Source: Arthrobacter sp. B6
Lineage (GTDB): Bacteria; Actinomycetota; Actinomycetes; Actinomycetales; Micrococcaceae
Assembly (NCBI RefSeq): GCF_001663775.1
Contig: NZ_KV467168.1
Span: 1,214,095 to 1,278,094, forward strand
DNA: 64,000 nucleotides
Direction: 5' to 3'
Part shown: piece by piece, positions 9,140 to 18,100 of the stretch
Layout of the letters: every line of letters starts with the position of its first letter
Position numbering within the stretch: the stretch's first letter is position 1
Program-made: the position numbers and the translations under genes
The notes under the pieces: generated by a model
Told to the model about the DNA's origin: nothing
Database searches by the model: none
What the model saw: only the letters and a program-made list of their open reading frames with translations

Positions 9140-9942
9140 AGCTCGGGGCGGCGTTCGCGGAGGTATGGCACCAGGTCACGGGCTTTACGGGCGGCGTCCG
9201 GATCCACCTCCGCATACAGGAGTTCGGTGTCCGATCCGGCCGTCGCCAGCAGCGAACCGTCCGGTCCGGCAATGACGCTGCCGCCGAGGAACTCGCAGCC
9301 CTCCTCCACTCCCGAGTGGTTGGCATAGGCGATGGTCAGCTGGCTTTCCAGCGCGCGGGCCCGGAGCAGCACCTGCGGAACGGTTTCGAAGCCGTGCGCC
9401 AGTGCGGTGGGCACCAGGAGCAGCTCTGCCCCGGCCCGCGCCGCAGCCCTGACAGTTTCCGGAAACTCCACGTCATAGCAGATCACCATCGATGTCCGGA
9501 ATCCGTTGAAGTCGACGACGGCGGGACCCGCTTCGGCAGGGCTGAAAGCCGCGCGTTCATCATCACCAAAGAGGTGGACTTTGGCGTAGTTGAGAAGCTC
9601 GGCCCCGGTGGCGTCCACCAGGGTGGAGGTGATGTGCCAGCTGCCTCGGGCCGTGACAGTCGGCAGGCTGTACACCAGGGCGATCCCGTGCCGGTGCGCG
9701 ATGCCCGACAGTTTCGCCCTGATGGCGGGAAGCCGATCGGGGTCCAGGTCCGCACGGAGCCGCAGCGGGGCATAGCCCACGGGAAACAGTTCGGGTGTCA
9801 CCAGGACGGCCGCACCTTCCGCGGCGGCCGCTTTGGCAGCCGAATCCAGGGCAGCGCAGTTGGCATCAACGTCGAGTACGCGGGCGTTTGCCTGCATCAG
9901 GGCCAGCAGCACCGTTACCACCTCACATGATCGGGACGGCAT
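9118..9942 (-). CDS. davA: 5-aminopentanamidase (DavA-like, nitrilase superfamily)
   Basis: A 274-aa carbon-nitrogen hydrolase expected to hydrolyse 5-aminopentanamide to 5-aminovalerate, the step after DavB. The catalytic Glu-Lys-Cys triad is visible: Glu51 in VTPELFPVGY, Lys121 in NYAKVHLFGDDER and Cys155 in SMVICYDVEFPE. The surrounding blocks (HLFGDDERAAFSP, SGVEEGCEFLGGS) resemble DavA of Pseudomonas. It is transcribed toward the regulator and is not in the davB operon. The first nine residues are uncertain; a start nearer VTVLLALMQ would be closer to the usual length. The later genes davT and davD are not in this window. Confidence 0.82.
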   Translation of the reverse strand: MPSRSCEVVTVLLALMQANARVLDVDANCAALDSAAKAAAAEGAAVLVTPELFPVGYAPLRLRADLDPDRLPAIRAKLSGIAHRHGIALVYSLPTVTARGSWHITSTLVDATGAELLNYAKVHLFGDDERAAFSPAEAGPAVVDFNGFRTSMVICYDVEFPETVRAAARAGAELLLVPTALAHGFETVPQVLLRARALESQLTIAYANHSGVEEGCEFLGGSVIAGPDGSLLATAGSDTELLYAEVDPDAARKARDLVPYLRERRPELYRSWGL

Positions 9943-10066
9943 AGGGAAGAGTGCGTCCGCCCTTCCAGCCTAGCCACCGGCCTTGGCGGCATGCCGGGCG
10001 AATTGCACCTGCTGAGGCCTCAATCCGGACGGATTGTCCCGCCTTCCCGGCCCGTTCGGCAGATGG

Positions 10067-10098
10067 TTTGCGTTAACTTCTTGACTACAAGAGTCAAA
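10067..10098. promoter_or_regulatory. Candidate ROK operator upstream of its own gene
   Basis: The 24-bp block at 10067-10090 (TTTGCGTTAA, three variable bases, CTTGAC, one variable base, ACAA) recurs with the same spacing at 11327-11350 before the ABC transporter genes; 20 of 24 bases agree. Here it runs into an inverted repeat, TTGACT-ACAAG-AGTCAA. The sharing between regulator and transporter suggests one operator and autoregulation. Confidence 0.55.
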
Positions 10099-10117
10099 GT
10101 AGGGCACTCTTCTTTTC

Positions 10118-11317
10118 ATGCCCGCAACACCGCGCTCGACGAGGAGCAAGCCCATAAATCCAGGATCGCAATCCGCCCTGCGGCAGTTGAACCAGCAGCG
10201 GATCATTGAGACCCTGATGGGCGGACCTGCCACCCAGGCTGAGCTTGCCAGGCAGACCGGCCTCTCCACCGCGACGGTCTCCAACATCGTCAAAATCATG
10301 CAGGGTTCGGGGCTGGCGTCGACGGAGCCGATCACCAGTTCCGGGCGCCGGGCGCTGAACGTCAGGCTGAACAGCAACGGTGCCGTGGCCGTCGGAATCG
10401 ACTTCGGGCGCAGGCACCTCCGGGTGGTCCTGGCGTCCCTCAGCTACCACGTCATCGCGGAGGAATCCGTGATGCTTCCGCTGGGCCACCAGTCAGCGGA
10501 AGGCATTCAGGCGGCGGTGGTTTTGCTGGATAAGCTGCTGCGTGAAAGCGGAGTGGACCGGAGCGCCGTGGTGGGCGCCGGCGTCGGAATTCCGGGCCCG
10601 ATCGACCGCCGGACCGGAACCGTGGCACAGGGCGCGATCCTCCCCGAATGGGTGGGGATCAACATTCTCCAGCACTTGGAGGAGACCCTCAAAGTCCCCG
10701 TCTACGTTGACAACGACGCCAATCTTGGGGCCTGGTCCGAGGTGACCTGGGGGCGGCACACCGGGGCCAGCAACCTGATGTTCCTGAAGATCGGATCGGG
10801 CATCGGTGCGGGCCTGATCCTGAACGGCGCACCGTACTACGGAAACATTGGCATCACCGGCGAAATCGGCCACGCCACCATCCACGAGCAGGGATTGGTG
10901 TGCCGGTGTGGAAACCGCGGCTGCCTTGAAACCATCGCATCCACCACCACCATGATCGAGCTCCTCAGCCGCGGCGAGGACAGGCCGCTGACCCCGGCGG
11001 ACATCGTCCGGAAAGCCCTGGCCAGGGACCCCGCCACCCTGCGCGTCGTGGACGATGCAGGCCTGGCTGTGGGGCGCGCGCTGGGCAACGTGGCCAACCT
11101 CATCAACCCTGAAGTAATCGTGGTGGGCGGTCCGCTGGCCGGCCTGGGCGACCTTCTCCTGGACCCCATCAGGCGGGGCCTGGTCCGGCATGCCGTACCC
11201 GTCATCGGCGAGACCACCGCCCTCACGATGTCCTCACTCGGCGACCGGGCCGAAGCGCTCGGGGCTGCTGCACTGGTCTTCCAACACGCCGGGATGCGGC
11301 GCATGCAGACTGACTAA
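10118..11317 (+). CDS. ROK-family transcriptional regulator (XylR/NagC type)
   Basis: 399 aa. The N-terminal winged helix-turn-helix (residues 18-75, TQAELARQTGLSTATVSNIV) is followed by a ROK sugar-kinase-like domain. The domain has GIDFGRRHLRV and the ROK zinc motif CRCGNRGCLETIAS, with GEIGHATIHEQG before it. The family represses sugar operons and releases DNA on binding the sugar. It sits directly upstream of the ABC transporter operon on the same strand and shares a 24-bp upstream block with it, so it is very likely its regulator. The ATG at 10118 has only a weak ribosome site. Confidence 0.88.
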   Translation: MPATPRSTRSKPINPGSQSALRQLNQQRIIETLMGGPATQAELARQTGLSTATVSNIVKIMQGSGLASTEPITSSGRRALNVRLNSNGAVAVGIDFGRRHLRVVLASLSYHVIAEESVMLPLGHQSAEGIQAAVVLLDKLLRESGVDRSAVVGAGVGIPGPIDRRTGTVAQGAILPEWVGINILQHLEETLKVPVYVDNDANLGAWSEVTWGRHTGASNLMFLKIGSGIGAGLILNGAPYYGNIGITGEIGHATIHEQGLVCRCGNRGCLETIASTTTMIELLSRGEDRPLTPADIVRKALARDPATLRVVDDAGLAVGRALGNVANLINPEVIVVGGPLAGLGDLLLDPIRRGLVRHAVPVIGETTALTMSSLGDRAEALGAAALVFQHAGMRRMQTD

Positions 11318-11326
11318 CTGCGGCCA

Positions 11327-11370
11327 TTTGCGTTAAAGACTTGACGACAACGGCCGTGATCCAGTTTACT
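11327..11370 (+). promoter_or_regulatory. Promoter/operator of the sugar ABC transporter operon
   Basis: The shared block at 11327-11350 contains TTGACG (11341-11346), which with TTTACT (11365-11370) at 18-bp spacing makes a plausible sigma-70 promoter. A ROK protein bound here would cover the -35 region. It lies 70-110 bp before the first transporter gene. Confidence 0.5.
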
Positions 11371-11439
11371 TTTTCATCAGACGGCCCCGCGGTTTGCGGG
11401 GACGGACAACGAAGTCATGCATTGGAGGCGTAAGGGCTT

Positions 11440-13026
11440 ATGACGTCCCAGAACACGCAAAGTGATCCAGTAATCCTCGAGATGCGCTCCATCACCAAGG
11501 AGTTCCCCGGCGTGAAGGCGCTTTCGGAGGTCAGCCTCCGGGTTAAGGCCGGCGAGATCCACGCCATCTGCGGCGAGAACGGCGCCGGCAAATCCACGCT
11601 TATGAAGGTGCTCTCCGGCGTTTACCCGTACGGCAGCTACGACGGTGACATTGTGTACCAGAACGAGGTCCAGCAGTTTAAGGACATCCGTGCGAGCGAG
11701 GCAGCCGGAATCGTCATCATCCACCAGGAACTGGCCCTCATCCCGGAACTCTCCATCATGGAGAACATCTTCCTGGGCAACGAACCCGCACACCGCGGCG
11801 TGATCAATTGGGGAGAAGCCCGCAAGCGCTCCATCGAACTCCTGGCCCGGGTTGGCCTTCGGGAGGATCCGGACACCCCTGTCAAGGAAATCGGCGTTGG
11901 CAAGCAGCAGCTTGTGGAGATCGCCAAAGCCCTGAACAAGTCTGTGAAGCTGCTCATTCTGGACGAGCCCACCGCCGCCCTGAATGAATCTGACTCCCAG
12001 CACCTGCTGGACCTGATGCTCGGCCTCAAAGCCAAGGGCATCACCTCGATCATCATTTCCCACAAGCTCAACGAGATCGAACAGATCGCGGACGAGATCA
12101 CCATCATCCGCGACGGCAAAGCGGTGGAAACGCTCAACATCGTCGCAGATGGCGTGGACGAGGACCGCATCATCAAGGGGATGGTTGGCCGCTCACTCGA
12201 GTCCCGCTTCCCGGAGCACACCCCCGAGATCGGCGACGTCCTGTTCGAGGTGCGCAACTGGACAGTCGGGCACCCCCAGGTGGCGGACCGGCTTGTCTGC
12301 AAAAACTCGAGCTTCACGGTGCGCCGCGGCGAGATCGTCGGGTTCGCCGGGCTGATGGGCGCCGGTCGCACCGAACTTGCTCGTTCCCTCTTTGGACGCT
12401 CCTACGGAAATTTCATCTCCGGCCAGGTCTTCAAGAACGGCCAGGAGATCCACATCCGGAACGTTCCGCAGGCCATCAAGGCGGGACTGGCCTACGTCAC
12501 CGAAGACCGCAAGAGCCTCGGCCTCAACTTGCTCGATGACATCAAGAGCACCACCGTCTCAGCCAACCTCAAGGCCATCACCAAAGGCCTCGTGGTGGAC
12601 AAGCGGAAGGAATTCACGGTGGCCGAGGGCTACCGGAAGAGCCTTCGGACCAAAGCACCCACGGTCAACGAAGGTGTGTCGAAGCTCTCCGGCGGCAACC
12701 AGCAGAAGGTGGTGCTGGCGAAATGGATGTTCACCGGCCCGGACCTCCTCATCCTGGACGAGCCCACGCGTGGAATCGACGTCGGCGCAAAGTACGAGAT
12801 CTACGGCATCATCCAGCAGCTGGCGCAGCAGGGAAAGGGCGTCATCGTGATCTCCTCCGAGCTGCCCGAGCTGCTCGGGCTGTCGGACCGGATCTACACA
12901 ATCTTTGAGGGTTCCATCACGGGAGTCCTGGACAAAGAACACGCCACCCAGGAAAGCCTGATGCGCCTCATGACCTCAGCCACCCGCGCCGGCAACAACG
13001 CCGCCCCCACTGCACAAACCGCATAA
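11440..13026 (+). CDS. Sugar ABC transporter ATP-binding protein (GguA/MmsA type, two ABC domains)
   Basis: A 528-aa tandem ATPase of the monosaccharide (CUT2) class. Domain 1 has Walker [17 protein letters not shown] (about residue 46) and Walker [15 protein letters not shown]. Domain 2 has a degenerate Walker A ([16 protein letters not shown]) as usual in CUT2 ATPases, signature [15 protein letters not shown] and [20 protein letters not shown] site lies 10 bp before the ATG. It is the first gene of an operon with a permease and binding protein. It resembles GguA of the Agrobacterium ChvE-GguAB system; the sugar could be xylose, arabinose, galactose or glucose and is not fixed by sequence. 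Confidence 0.92.
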   Translation: MTSQNTQSDPVILEMRSITKEFPGVKALSEVSLRVKAGEIHAICGENGAGKSTLMKVLSGVYPYGSYDGDIVYQNEVQQFKDIRASEAAGIVIIHQELALIPELSIMENIFLGNEPAHRGVINWGEARKRSIELLARVGLREDPDTPVKEIGVGKQQLVEIAKALNKSVKLLILDEPTAALNESDSQHLLDLMLGLKAKGITSIIISHKLNEIEQIADEITIIRDGKAVETLNIVADGVDEDRIIKGMVGRSLESRFPEHTPEIGDVLFEVRNWTVGHPQVADRLVCKNSSFTVRRGEIVGFAGLMGAGRTELARSLFGRSYGNFISGQVFKNGQEIHIRNVPQAIKAGLAYVTEDRKSLGLNLLDDIKSTTVSANLKAITKGLVVDKRKEFTVAEGYRKSLRTKAPTVNEGVSKLSGGNQQKVVLAKWMFTGPDLLILDEPTRGIDVGAKYEIYGIIQQLAQQGKGVIVISSELPELLGLSDRIYTIFEGSITGVLDKEHATQESLMRLMTSATRAGNNAAPTAQTA

Positions 13027-13045
13027 GCCCGAGGACGGAACAATT

Positions 13046-14335
13046 ATGAAAGCACTTAAAAGGATTTTCGGCGGTGACACCCGCCAGTTCGGCATGATCA
13101 TTGCTCTCGTGGCGCTCGTGCTGTTTTTCCAGTTATTCACAGGCGGTAAAGTCCTGACGCCGACCAACATGATCAACCTGTTCAACGGCAACTCCTACAT
13201 CCTGGTCCTGGCCATCGGCATGGTGCTGGTGATCATCGCCGGCCACATCGACCTCTCTGTAGGCTCCGTTGCCGCTGCGGTGGGCATCGTGGTGGCAATT
13301 GCCATGCGGGACTGGGGCATCCCCTGGTACCTTGGCATCCTCCTTGGCCTGGTCCTTGGCGCCGTGATCGGTGCGTGGCAAGGGTTCTGGGTGGCCTACG
13401 TGGGAATTCCCGCTTTCATCGTCACCCTGGCAGGCATGCTGCTGTTCCGCGGCCTCAACCAGTTTGTTGGCAAGTCGCTCACAGTGCCGGTGCCGGACGA
13501 ATTCCGTACCATGGGCGCCGGCTTCCTGCCCGAAATAGGCGACTTCGCCCGCTACAACGCCCCCACCGTCATCCTCGGCTTCCTGTTGATCGCCGTCGTG
13601 GTGCTCCTGGAGTTCCGCAACCGCCGCATCGAAACCCGCACCGGTGCCACGGTGGATCCGATCTGGGTACCCGTCACCCGGCTGGTCCTGCTTGCCGGCG
13701 CAGTCCTCTACGTGACCTGGCTGTTCTCCACCGGACGCTACGGGACGTCGTTCCCCGTCTCCGGCCTTATACTCGTGGGCCTGGTGGCGCTTTATGTCTT
13801 CATCACCAGCAAGACCATCCTGGGACGCCACGTCTACGCGGTCGGTGGCAACCGCCACGCCGCCGAGCTGTCAGGGGTGCAGTCCAAGAAGGTCAACTTC
13901 CTGGTCATGATGAACATGTCCATCCTGGCCGCACTCGCCGGCATGATGTTCGTGGCCAGGTCCACCAGCTCAGGACCCGCCGACGGCGTGGGCTGGGAAC
14001 TCGACGCCATCGCCGCCGTCTTCATCGGCGGTGCGGCTGTGAGCGGCGGCGTTGGCACCGTCATCGGCTCCATCGTGGGTGGCCTCGTTATGGCTGTCCT
14101 GAACAACGGCCTTCAGCTGCTGAGCGTGGGCGCGGACATGCAGTCGATCATCAAGGGCCTGGTGCTGCTGATCGCCGTGGCCATTGATGTCTACAACAAG
14201 AGCCAGGGGCGGCGCTCCCTCATCGGGATGCTGATGAACGGTCTTCGTTCCAACCAGCCGCCCACACCGGATAAGGAGATCGCCAAGACCTCCGAGATCA
14301 TTGCTCCCGCAGAACCAGCCGGAACCTCCAAATAG
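13046..14335 (+). CDS. Sugar ABC transporter permease (GguB/MmsB type)
   Basis: A 429-aa membrane protein with about 10 hydrophobic segments and the CUT2 permease features (MINLFNGNSYILVLAIGMVL, then GHIDLSVGSVAAAVG). The longer GguB/MmsB form is recognisable by the extra loop around residues 150-240 (VPDEFRTMGAGFLPEIGDF). It follows the ATPase gene by 19 bp with an AGGACGGAA site. It forms the membrane channel of the importer together with the double ATPase. Confidence 0.92.
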   Translation: MKALKRIFGGDTRQFGMIIALVALVLFFQLFTGGKVLTPTNMINLFNGNSYILVLAIGMVLVIIAGHIDLSVGSVAAAVGIVVAIAMRDWGIPWYLGILLGLVLGAVIGAWQGFWVAYVGIPAFIVTLAGMLLFRGLNQFVGKSLTVPVPDEFRTMGAGFLPEIGDFARYNAPTVILGFLLIAVVVLLEFRNRRIETRTGATVDPIWVPVTRLVLLAGAVLYVTWLFSTGRYGTSFPVSGLILVGLVALYVFITSKTILGRHVYAVGGNRHAAELSGVQSKKVNFLVMMNMSILAALAGMMFVARSTSSGPADGVGWELDAIAAVFIGGAAVSGGVGTVIGSIVGGLVMAVLNNGLQLLSVGADMQSIIKGLVLLIAVAIDVYNKSQGRRSLIGMLMNGLRSNQPPTPDKEIAKTSEIIAPAEPAGTSK

Positions 14336-14391
14336 ACCGCGACGGCGGCCGGCACCCCCGGCTGCCTTTGGACCCAGAAAGAGAAACTCAC

Positions 14392-15486
14392 ATGCGTAAA
14401 ATCGCAAAGACCCTGACCGTCCTCGCGGCCGTCGCAACGCTCTCCCTGACAGGGTGCGGCCGGTCCGACGTCGACGCCGAAGCGGCCAAGGCGGGCACCG
14501 CCCTGTCCGGCTTCCCCCAGGACGCCGTGATCGGCGTCGCCCTCCCCAAGAAGACCAGCGAGAACTGGACCCTGGCAGAGAAACTGTTTAATGAAGGTCT
14601 TACCTCGGCCGGCTTCAAGCCCAACGTGCAGTTCGCCAACAACGGCGTGTCCGAACAGCAGAACCAGATTTCAACCATGATCACCTCCGGCGCCAAGGTG
14701 ATTGTGGTCGGCGCTGTGGACGGTGCCCAGCTGGGCACCCAGCTGCAGCAGGCCAAGGACGCCGGCGCGGTCATCATCGCCTACGACCGGTTGCTGACAA
14801 ACACCAAGGCCGTCGACTACTACGTGGCCTACGACAACTTCAAGGTCGGTGAGCTGCAGGGCCAGGCGCTGCTGGAAGGCATGCAGGCCAAGAAGGGGGG
14901 CCCATATAACGTTGAGCTCTTTGCCGGGTCGCCGGACGACGCCAACTCGAAGGTCTTCTTCGACGGCGCCATGAGCGTGCTGAAGCCTAAGATCGACGAC
15001 GGCACCCTGAAAGTCGTGTCCGGCCAGGCCGATTTCCAGAGGGCTGTCACACAGGACTGGAAGCCGGAGAACGCCCAGGAGCGGATGGATTCCCTCCTTT
15101 CGGGCAGCTATGCCTCCACTGAGCTCGACGGCGTCCTCTCCCCCAACGACACCCTGGCCCGCGCCATCATCACGTCCATCAAGAGCGCCGGCAAGTCCGT
15201 ACCCGTGGTGACCGGACAGGACTCCGAGGTTGAGTCTGTTAAATCGATCATGGCCGGGGAGCAGTACTCCACCATCAACAAGGACACCCGCAAGATCGTC
15301 GAACACACAATCACCATGATCAAGGATCTCCAGCAGGGTCTTGCCTTGGAGATCAACGACAACCGCAACTACAAGAACGAGTTCAAACGCGTTCCGGCCT
15401 ACCTGTTGCCGCCGGCCATCGTTACCGCCGCCAACGTGAAGACGGCCTACGTGGACGATCCGGTACTCGGCCCGATCACCAAGTAA
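14392..15486 (+). CDS. Sugar ABC transporter substrate-binding lipoprotein (ChvE-like)
   Basis: 364 aa. The signal peptide ends in lipobox LTGC (LSLTGCGRSD, Cys near residue 20), so it is anchored outside the membrane. A periplasmic-binding type 1 fold follows (VIGVALPKKTSENWTLAEKL, VVGAVDGAQLG, TGQDSEVESVKSIMAGEQYS). The ATG at 14392 is chosen over an upstream in-frame TTG because it starts the signal peptide. It is the last gene of the transporter operon and is followed by a strong terminator. It is similar in outline to ChvE, which binds galactose, arabinose and glucose. Confidence 0.9.
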   Translation: MRKIAKTLTVLAAVATLSLTGCGRSDVDAEAAKAGTALSGFPQDAVIGVALPKKTSENWTLAEKLFNEGLTSAGFKPNVQFANNGVSEQQNQISTMITSGAKVIVVGAVDGAQLGTQLQQAKDAGAVIIAYDRLLTNTKAVDYYVAYDNFKVGELQGQALLEGMQAKKGGPYNVELFAGSPDDANSKVFFDGAMSVLKPKIDDGTLKVVSGQADFQRAVTQDWKPENAQERMDSLLSGSYASTELDGVLSPNDTLARAIITSIKSAGKSVPVVTGQDSEVESVKSIMAGEQYSTINKDTRKIVEHTITMIKDLQQGLALEINDNRNYKNEFKRVPAYLLPPAIVTAANVKTAYVDDPVLGPITK

Positions 15487-15505
15487 CCGATCGCCAAGTA
15501 GTACA

Positions 15506-15548
15506 GGGAATGCCCCGGTCCGACAGGGACCTGGGGCATTCCCCTTTT
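15506..15548 (+). terminator. Rho-independent terminator of the sugar transporter operon
   Basis: GGGAATGCCCC-GGTCC pairs with GGGACC-T-GGGGCATTCCC around a GACA loop (one bulged base), followed by CTTTT. It begins 20 bp after the binding-protein stop. Confidence 0.85.
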
Positions 15549-15874
15549 AACGTGCGTTCCGGAAACTAGTGTGTGTTCGGAAAACCTACGACGCCGGGCC
15601 CTCCACCCGCAGATGGATCGGACGTCACAGCGCAAACATGGCAGCCTGGACGAGCAGACCGGTGACCACATCATCGAGCTCCTCAGCTCACTCAGCCCGG
15701 ACCGCGGCGGCAGCCTCGGCGTAGACACGAGGGCCTCCTCGGCCTGGCCACAGATGAGGAGGGACGGCCTGACGCGGACCCTGTCTCACTTTCCGCGTGC
15801 TTTTCCCAATCCCTCTCTCACTTTCCGCGTGCTTTTCCCAATCCCTCTCTCACCGCAATGAGAGGATGACTGTC
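15549..15874. other. Intergenic region with 32-bp tandem repeat before the Gfo/Idh gene
   Basis: About 325 bp without a recognisable gene. At 15784-15847 a 32-bp unit (TCTCACTTTCCGCGTG followed by CTTTTCCCAATCCCTC) is repeated twice with no mismatch, and a third partial copy (TCTCAC) follows. The repeat ends about 27 bp before the preferred start codon, so it forms part of the leader or promoter. An open frame through 15571-15861 has no recognisable motif and is not called. Confidence 0.6.
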
Positions 15875-16945
15875 ATGAGTGCCCCCATTGCCAAGCCATG
15901 GCTGTCCAGCCAGTCCGACCAGGACCCCAGGTCCGCTACCGGCAACACCCTGCGGTGGGGAGTCATCGCCACCGGCGCGATCGCCCGGTCCGTCTCCGAG
16001 GATCTTGCCCTCCTGGCTGACGCCGAGCTCTACGCCGTCAGCTCCCGCGGCCAGGAAACTGCCGACAGCTTCGCCGCAGCCTACGGTTTTGCCAAGGGGT
16101 ACGGGGACGACGACGGCGTCCACGGCTACCAGAGGCTCCTCGCCGATGACTCGGTGGACGTGGTCTATGTCGCCACACCGCACGCCCAGCACCACCAGAT
16201 TGTGCTCGCTGCCCTGGACGCCGGAAAGCACGTTCTGTGCGAAAAGGCCTTCACCATCAACGCCCGCGAAGCCGGTGAGCTCATTGATGTGGCCCGCAAG
16301 AAGAAGCTCTTCCTGATGGAGGCTGTATGGAGCCGGTTCCTCCCTGCGATGCAGCGGGCCTTCGACATCGCCGCCTCAGGAGAACTCGGTGACGTGCACT
16401 GGGTCAGCGCCGATCTGGGTTTCCCCGCACACTACTCCCCCACGTCCAGGCTGTGGGCCAGGCAGGACGGCGGCGGGGCGCTGCTGGACATCTCCGTCTA
16501 CCCGTTGCTCTGGGCGCTGGGAACCCTCGGATTCCCGCAAACGGTCAGCGCAACGGGGGTTGTCAACGACGACGGCGTGGACTCCCAGAATGCGATGACC
16601 CTCGGCTACCATCACGGCGCCCAGGTCCAACTGACGTCCTCCCTCTTGGCCCACGGGCCCCGGACTGCAACTGTCGCCGGAAGTCGGGGATACCTGCAGA
16701 GTGTGGGGTCCATCAACAATCCGCGGGAACTGCTGGTCTGCGTCGGCCGCGAAGAATCCCGCCGAGAAGCGTTCGACGCCGTCGGGCGGGGTTACACGTA
16801 CGAGCTTCGCGAGGTGACGCGCTGCATCCAGCAGGGACTGACAGAGAGCCCTGTCATGCCGCTTGAGGACTCCCTGAACACCATGCGCCTTTTCGATGGG
16901 GTTCGAGCTCAAATGGGTGTCAGCTACCCAAACGATGCGCCCTAA
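15875..16945 (+). CDS. Gfo/Idh/MocA family NAD(P)-dependent oxidoreductase
   Basis: About 356 aa. An N-terminal Rossmann domain (WGVIATGAIARSVSEDLALL) and C-terminal alpha/beta domain are typical of sugar and dihydrodiol dehydrogenases. The usual EKP motif reads CEKAFTIN, so the Pro is replaced. VWSRFLPAM and ALLDISVYPLLWAL are family blocks. ATG 15875 is chosen because AGAGG at 15861-15865 is spaced correctly; ATG 15866 is too close to it. Its position after the sugar transporter suggests it may oxidise the imported sugar, for example xylose, but a terminator separates them and this is inference. Confidence 0.83.
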   Translation: MSAPIAKPWLSSQSDQDPRSATGNTLRWGVIATGAIARSVSEDLALLADAELYAVSSRGQETADSFAAAYGFAKGYGDDDGVHGYQRLLADDSVDVVYVATPHAQHHQIVLAALDAGKHVLCEKAFTINAREAGELIDVARKKKLFLMEAVWSRFLPAMQRAFDIAASGELGDVHWVSADLGFPAHYSPTSRLWARQDGGGALLDISVYPLLWALGTLGFPQTVSATGVVNDDGVDSQNAMTLGYHHGAQVQLTSSLLAHGPRTATVAGSRGYLQSVGSINNPRELLVCVGREESRREAFDAVGRGYTYELREVTRCIQQGLTESPVMPLEDSLNTMRLFDGVRAQMGVSYPNDAP

Positions 16946-17073
16946 AGCCCGTGAATATGAGTGACAAAGAAGTCAATTTGACGGGAATATGTGGATTGTT
17001 TTCCTAGACTTCCATCAATAAGTAGTCTTACTATGTAAACATCGTCGGTTCATCGGTACTGGGGGTGGTACGC

Positions 17074-18018
17074 ATGGCTAGAGGTCTATCGCCATGGCGT
17101 GCGCTCCGGCCAGTTCTCCTCGCTGGGGCCGCCACGCTCACCTGGCTGACGCTTTCCAGTACTGCTGCGACCGCAGACTCAACGGAGTCCGGCTCGCTTC
17201 TGGGCGGGGTGACTTCGTCGGTTTCGTCTCTCGCGGCGCCGCTGACCAGCGCGCTGCCTTCTCTGCCCGAAGCTGCGCCCCCCGCTCCTCCAGCCAGTAC
17301 TGCACCCGGGCTCCTGCAGCCCGTGGTAGGCACCGTGGCCGGTCCCACAGACCAGTTGGTCGCGGACGTTCCTGTCGTGAACCACGTCGTCCCTGCAGGC
17401 TCGGTGTCCGCGGTGGCCGTCCCTGTTGCCGTGGTGGCCGATGATGCCGCCGCGGGCGTGGTGGATACCGTGGCTCCCCCGCTTGTTGAGGCGGTTCCGG
17501 TTCTTGAACCTGTGATTCAGCCCGTCTCGGAGCTTGTGACAGGGGCTGCTCCTTTGCCCGTTACGTTGCCCGGCGTGCCAGACAATGGGTTACTTGATGC
17601 TGACCACGCCAGCAAGCTAGCTGAAACTTCTTCAGCGGCTGCTCATTCCGTCTCTGACGTTCACACCGCGACTGTCTCGGAACAGATTCCCATTGCCGGC
17701 CCAGGCACAGAACAAGGCTCCCCGGCACAGCCGGTAGCCCTTGCCGGAACGTCTGCCGGCCCCGCCGCGCCAACGACTACCCTCCACTCAGAGGGCCCGG
17801 CGTTACCGCTGCCGGGCGACCCGTCACCCTACCCTGCGCCTGCCGGGCCCAGCTCGGGGGCCGGAAGCGGCGCATCTCCGTCGGGTCCCTCAGGCTCTGC
17901 AGCCTGCCTGCACGACCTCGATCTTGAACCCACGCTGCCCGGCACTTTCCGGATCAGCGGATCCCCTGAGCATGCCCCCTCACCGGTGTCATTCGACCCC
18001 GGTTCCTCTCCTGACTAG
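17074..18018 (+). CDS. Secreted Ala/Pro/Val-rich protein with C-terminal DPGSSPD (module 1)
   Basis: 314 aa, family not recognised. The N-terminus has positive residues and a hydrophobic core (RALRPVLLAGAATLTWL) ending near ATADS, a Sec signal. The mature part is low-complexity, rich in Ala, Pro, Val and Ser, with one Cys (SAACLHDLD) near the end and the terminal tag FDPGSSPD. The protein at 34445-35401 is a clear paralog: same length (318 aa), same ALRPVLLA leader core, same tag and a similar leader GGGGGTGG 5 bp before the ATG. The next gene downstream is an LAKTG wall-anchored repeat protein. A surface-structure role is inferred from this context only. Confidence 0.75.
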   Translation: MARGLSPWRALRPVLLAGAATLTWLTLSSTAATADSTESGSLLGGVTSSVSSLAAPLTSALPSLPEAAPPAPPASTAPGLLQPVVGTVAGPTDQLVADVPVVNHVVPAGSVSAVAVPVAVVADDAAAGVVDTVAPPLVEAVPVLEPVIQPVSELVTGAAPLPVTLPGVPDNGLLDADHASKLAETSSAAAHSVSDVHTATVSEQIPIAGPGTEQGSPAQPVALAGTSAGPAAPTTTLHSEGPALPLPGDPSPYPAPAGPSSGAGSGASPSGPSGSAACLHDLDLEPTLPGTFRISGSPEHAPSPVSFDPGSSPD

Positions 18019-18028
18019 TTGAGCCTGC

Positions 18029-18044
18029 CTGCCGTCCACGGCAG
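18029..18044 (+). other. Small hairpin 11 bp after the stop, conserved in both modules
   Basis: CTGCC-GTCCAC-GGCAG followed by AACA. The second module has CTGCC-CTCTTCGC-GGCAG then AACA 12 bp after its stop (35413-35430). There is no T-run, so it is not a classical terminator. It lies between the secreted-protein gene and the following gene. Confidence 0.5.
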
Positions 18045-18100
18045 AACACGGCCCCAGGGTGCTGAACTGCGCCCCACATCAACTTGCCAGGAGACAAATC

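Noticed and set aside
13375..14187. Long alternative frame inside the permease gene
   Set aside because: Arg/His/Pro-rich translation without motifs; typical shadow in high-GC DNA.
15571..15861. Open frame in the gap before the Gfo/Idh gene
   Set aside because: No ribosome site or family motif, and its end is the tandem repeat; not supported as a gene.
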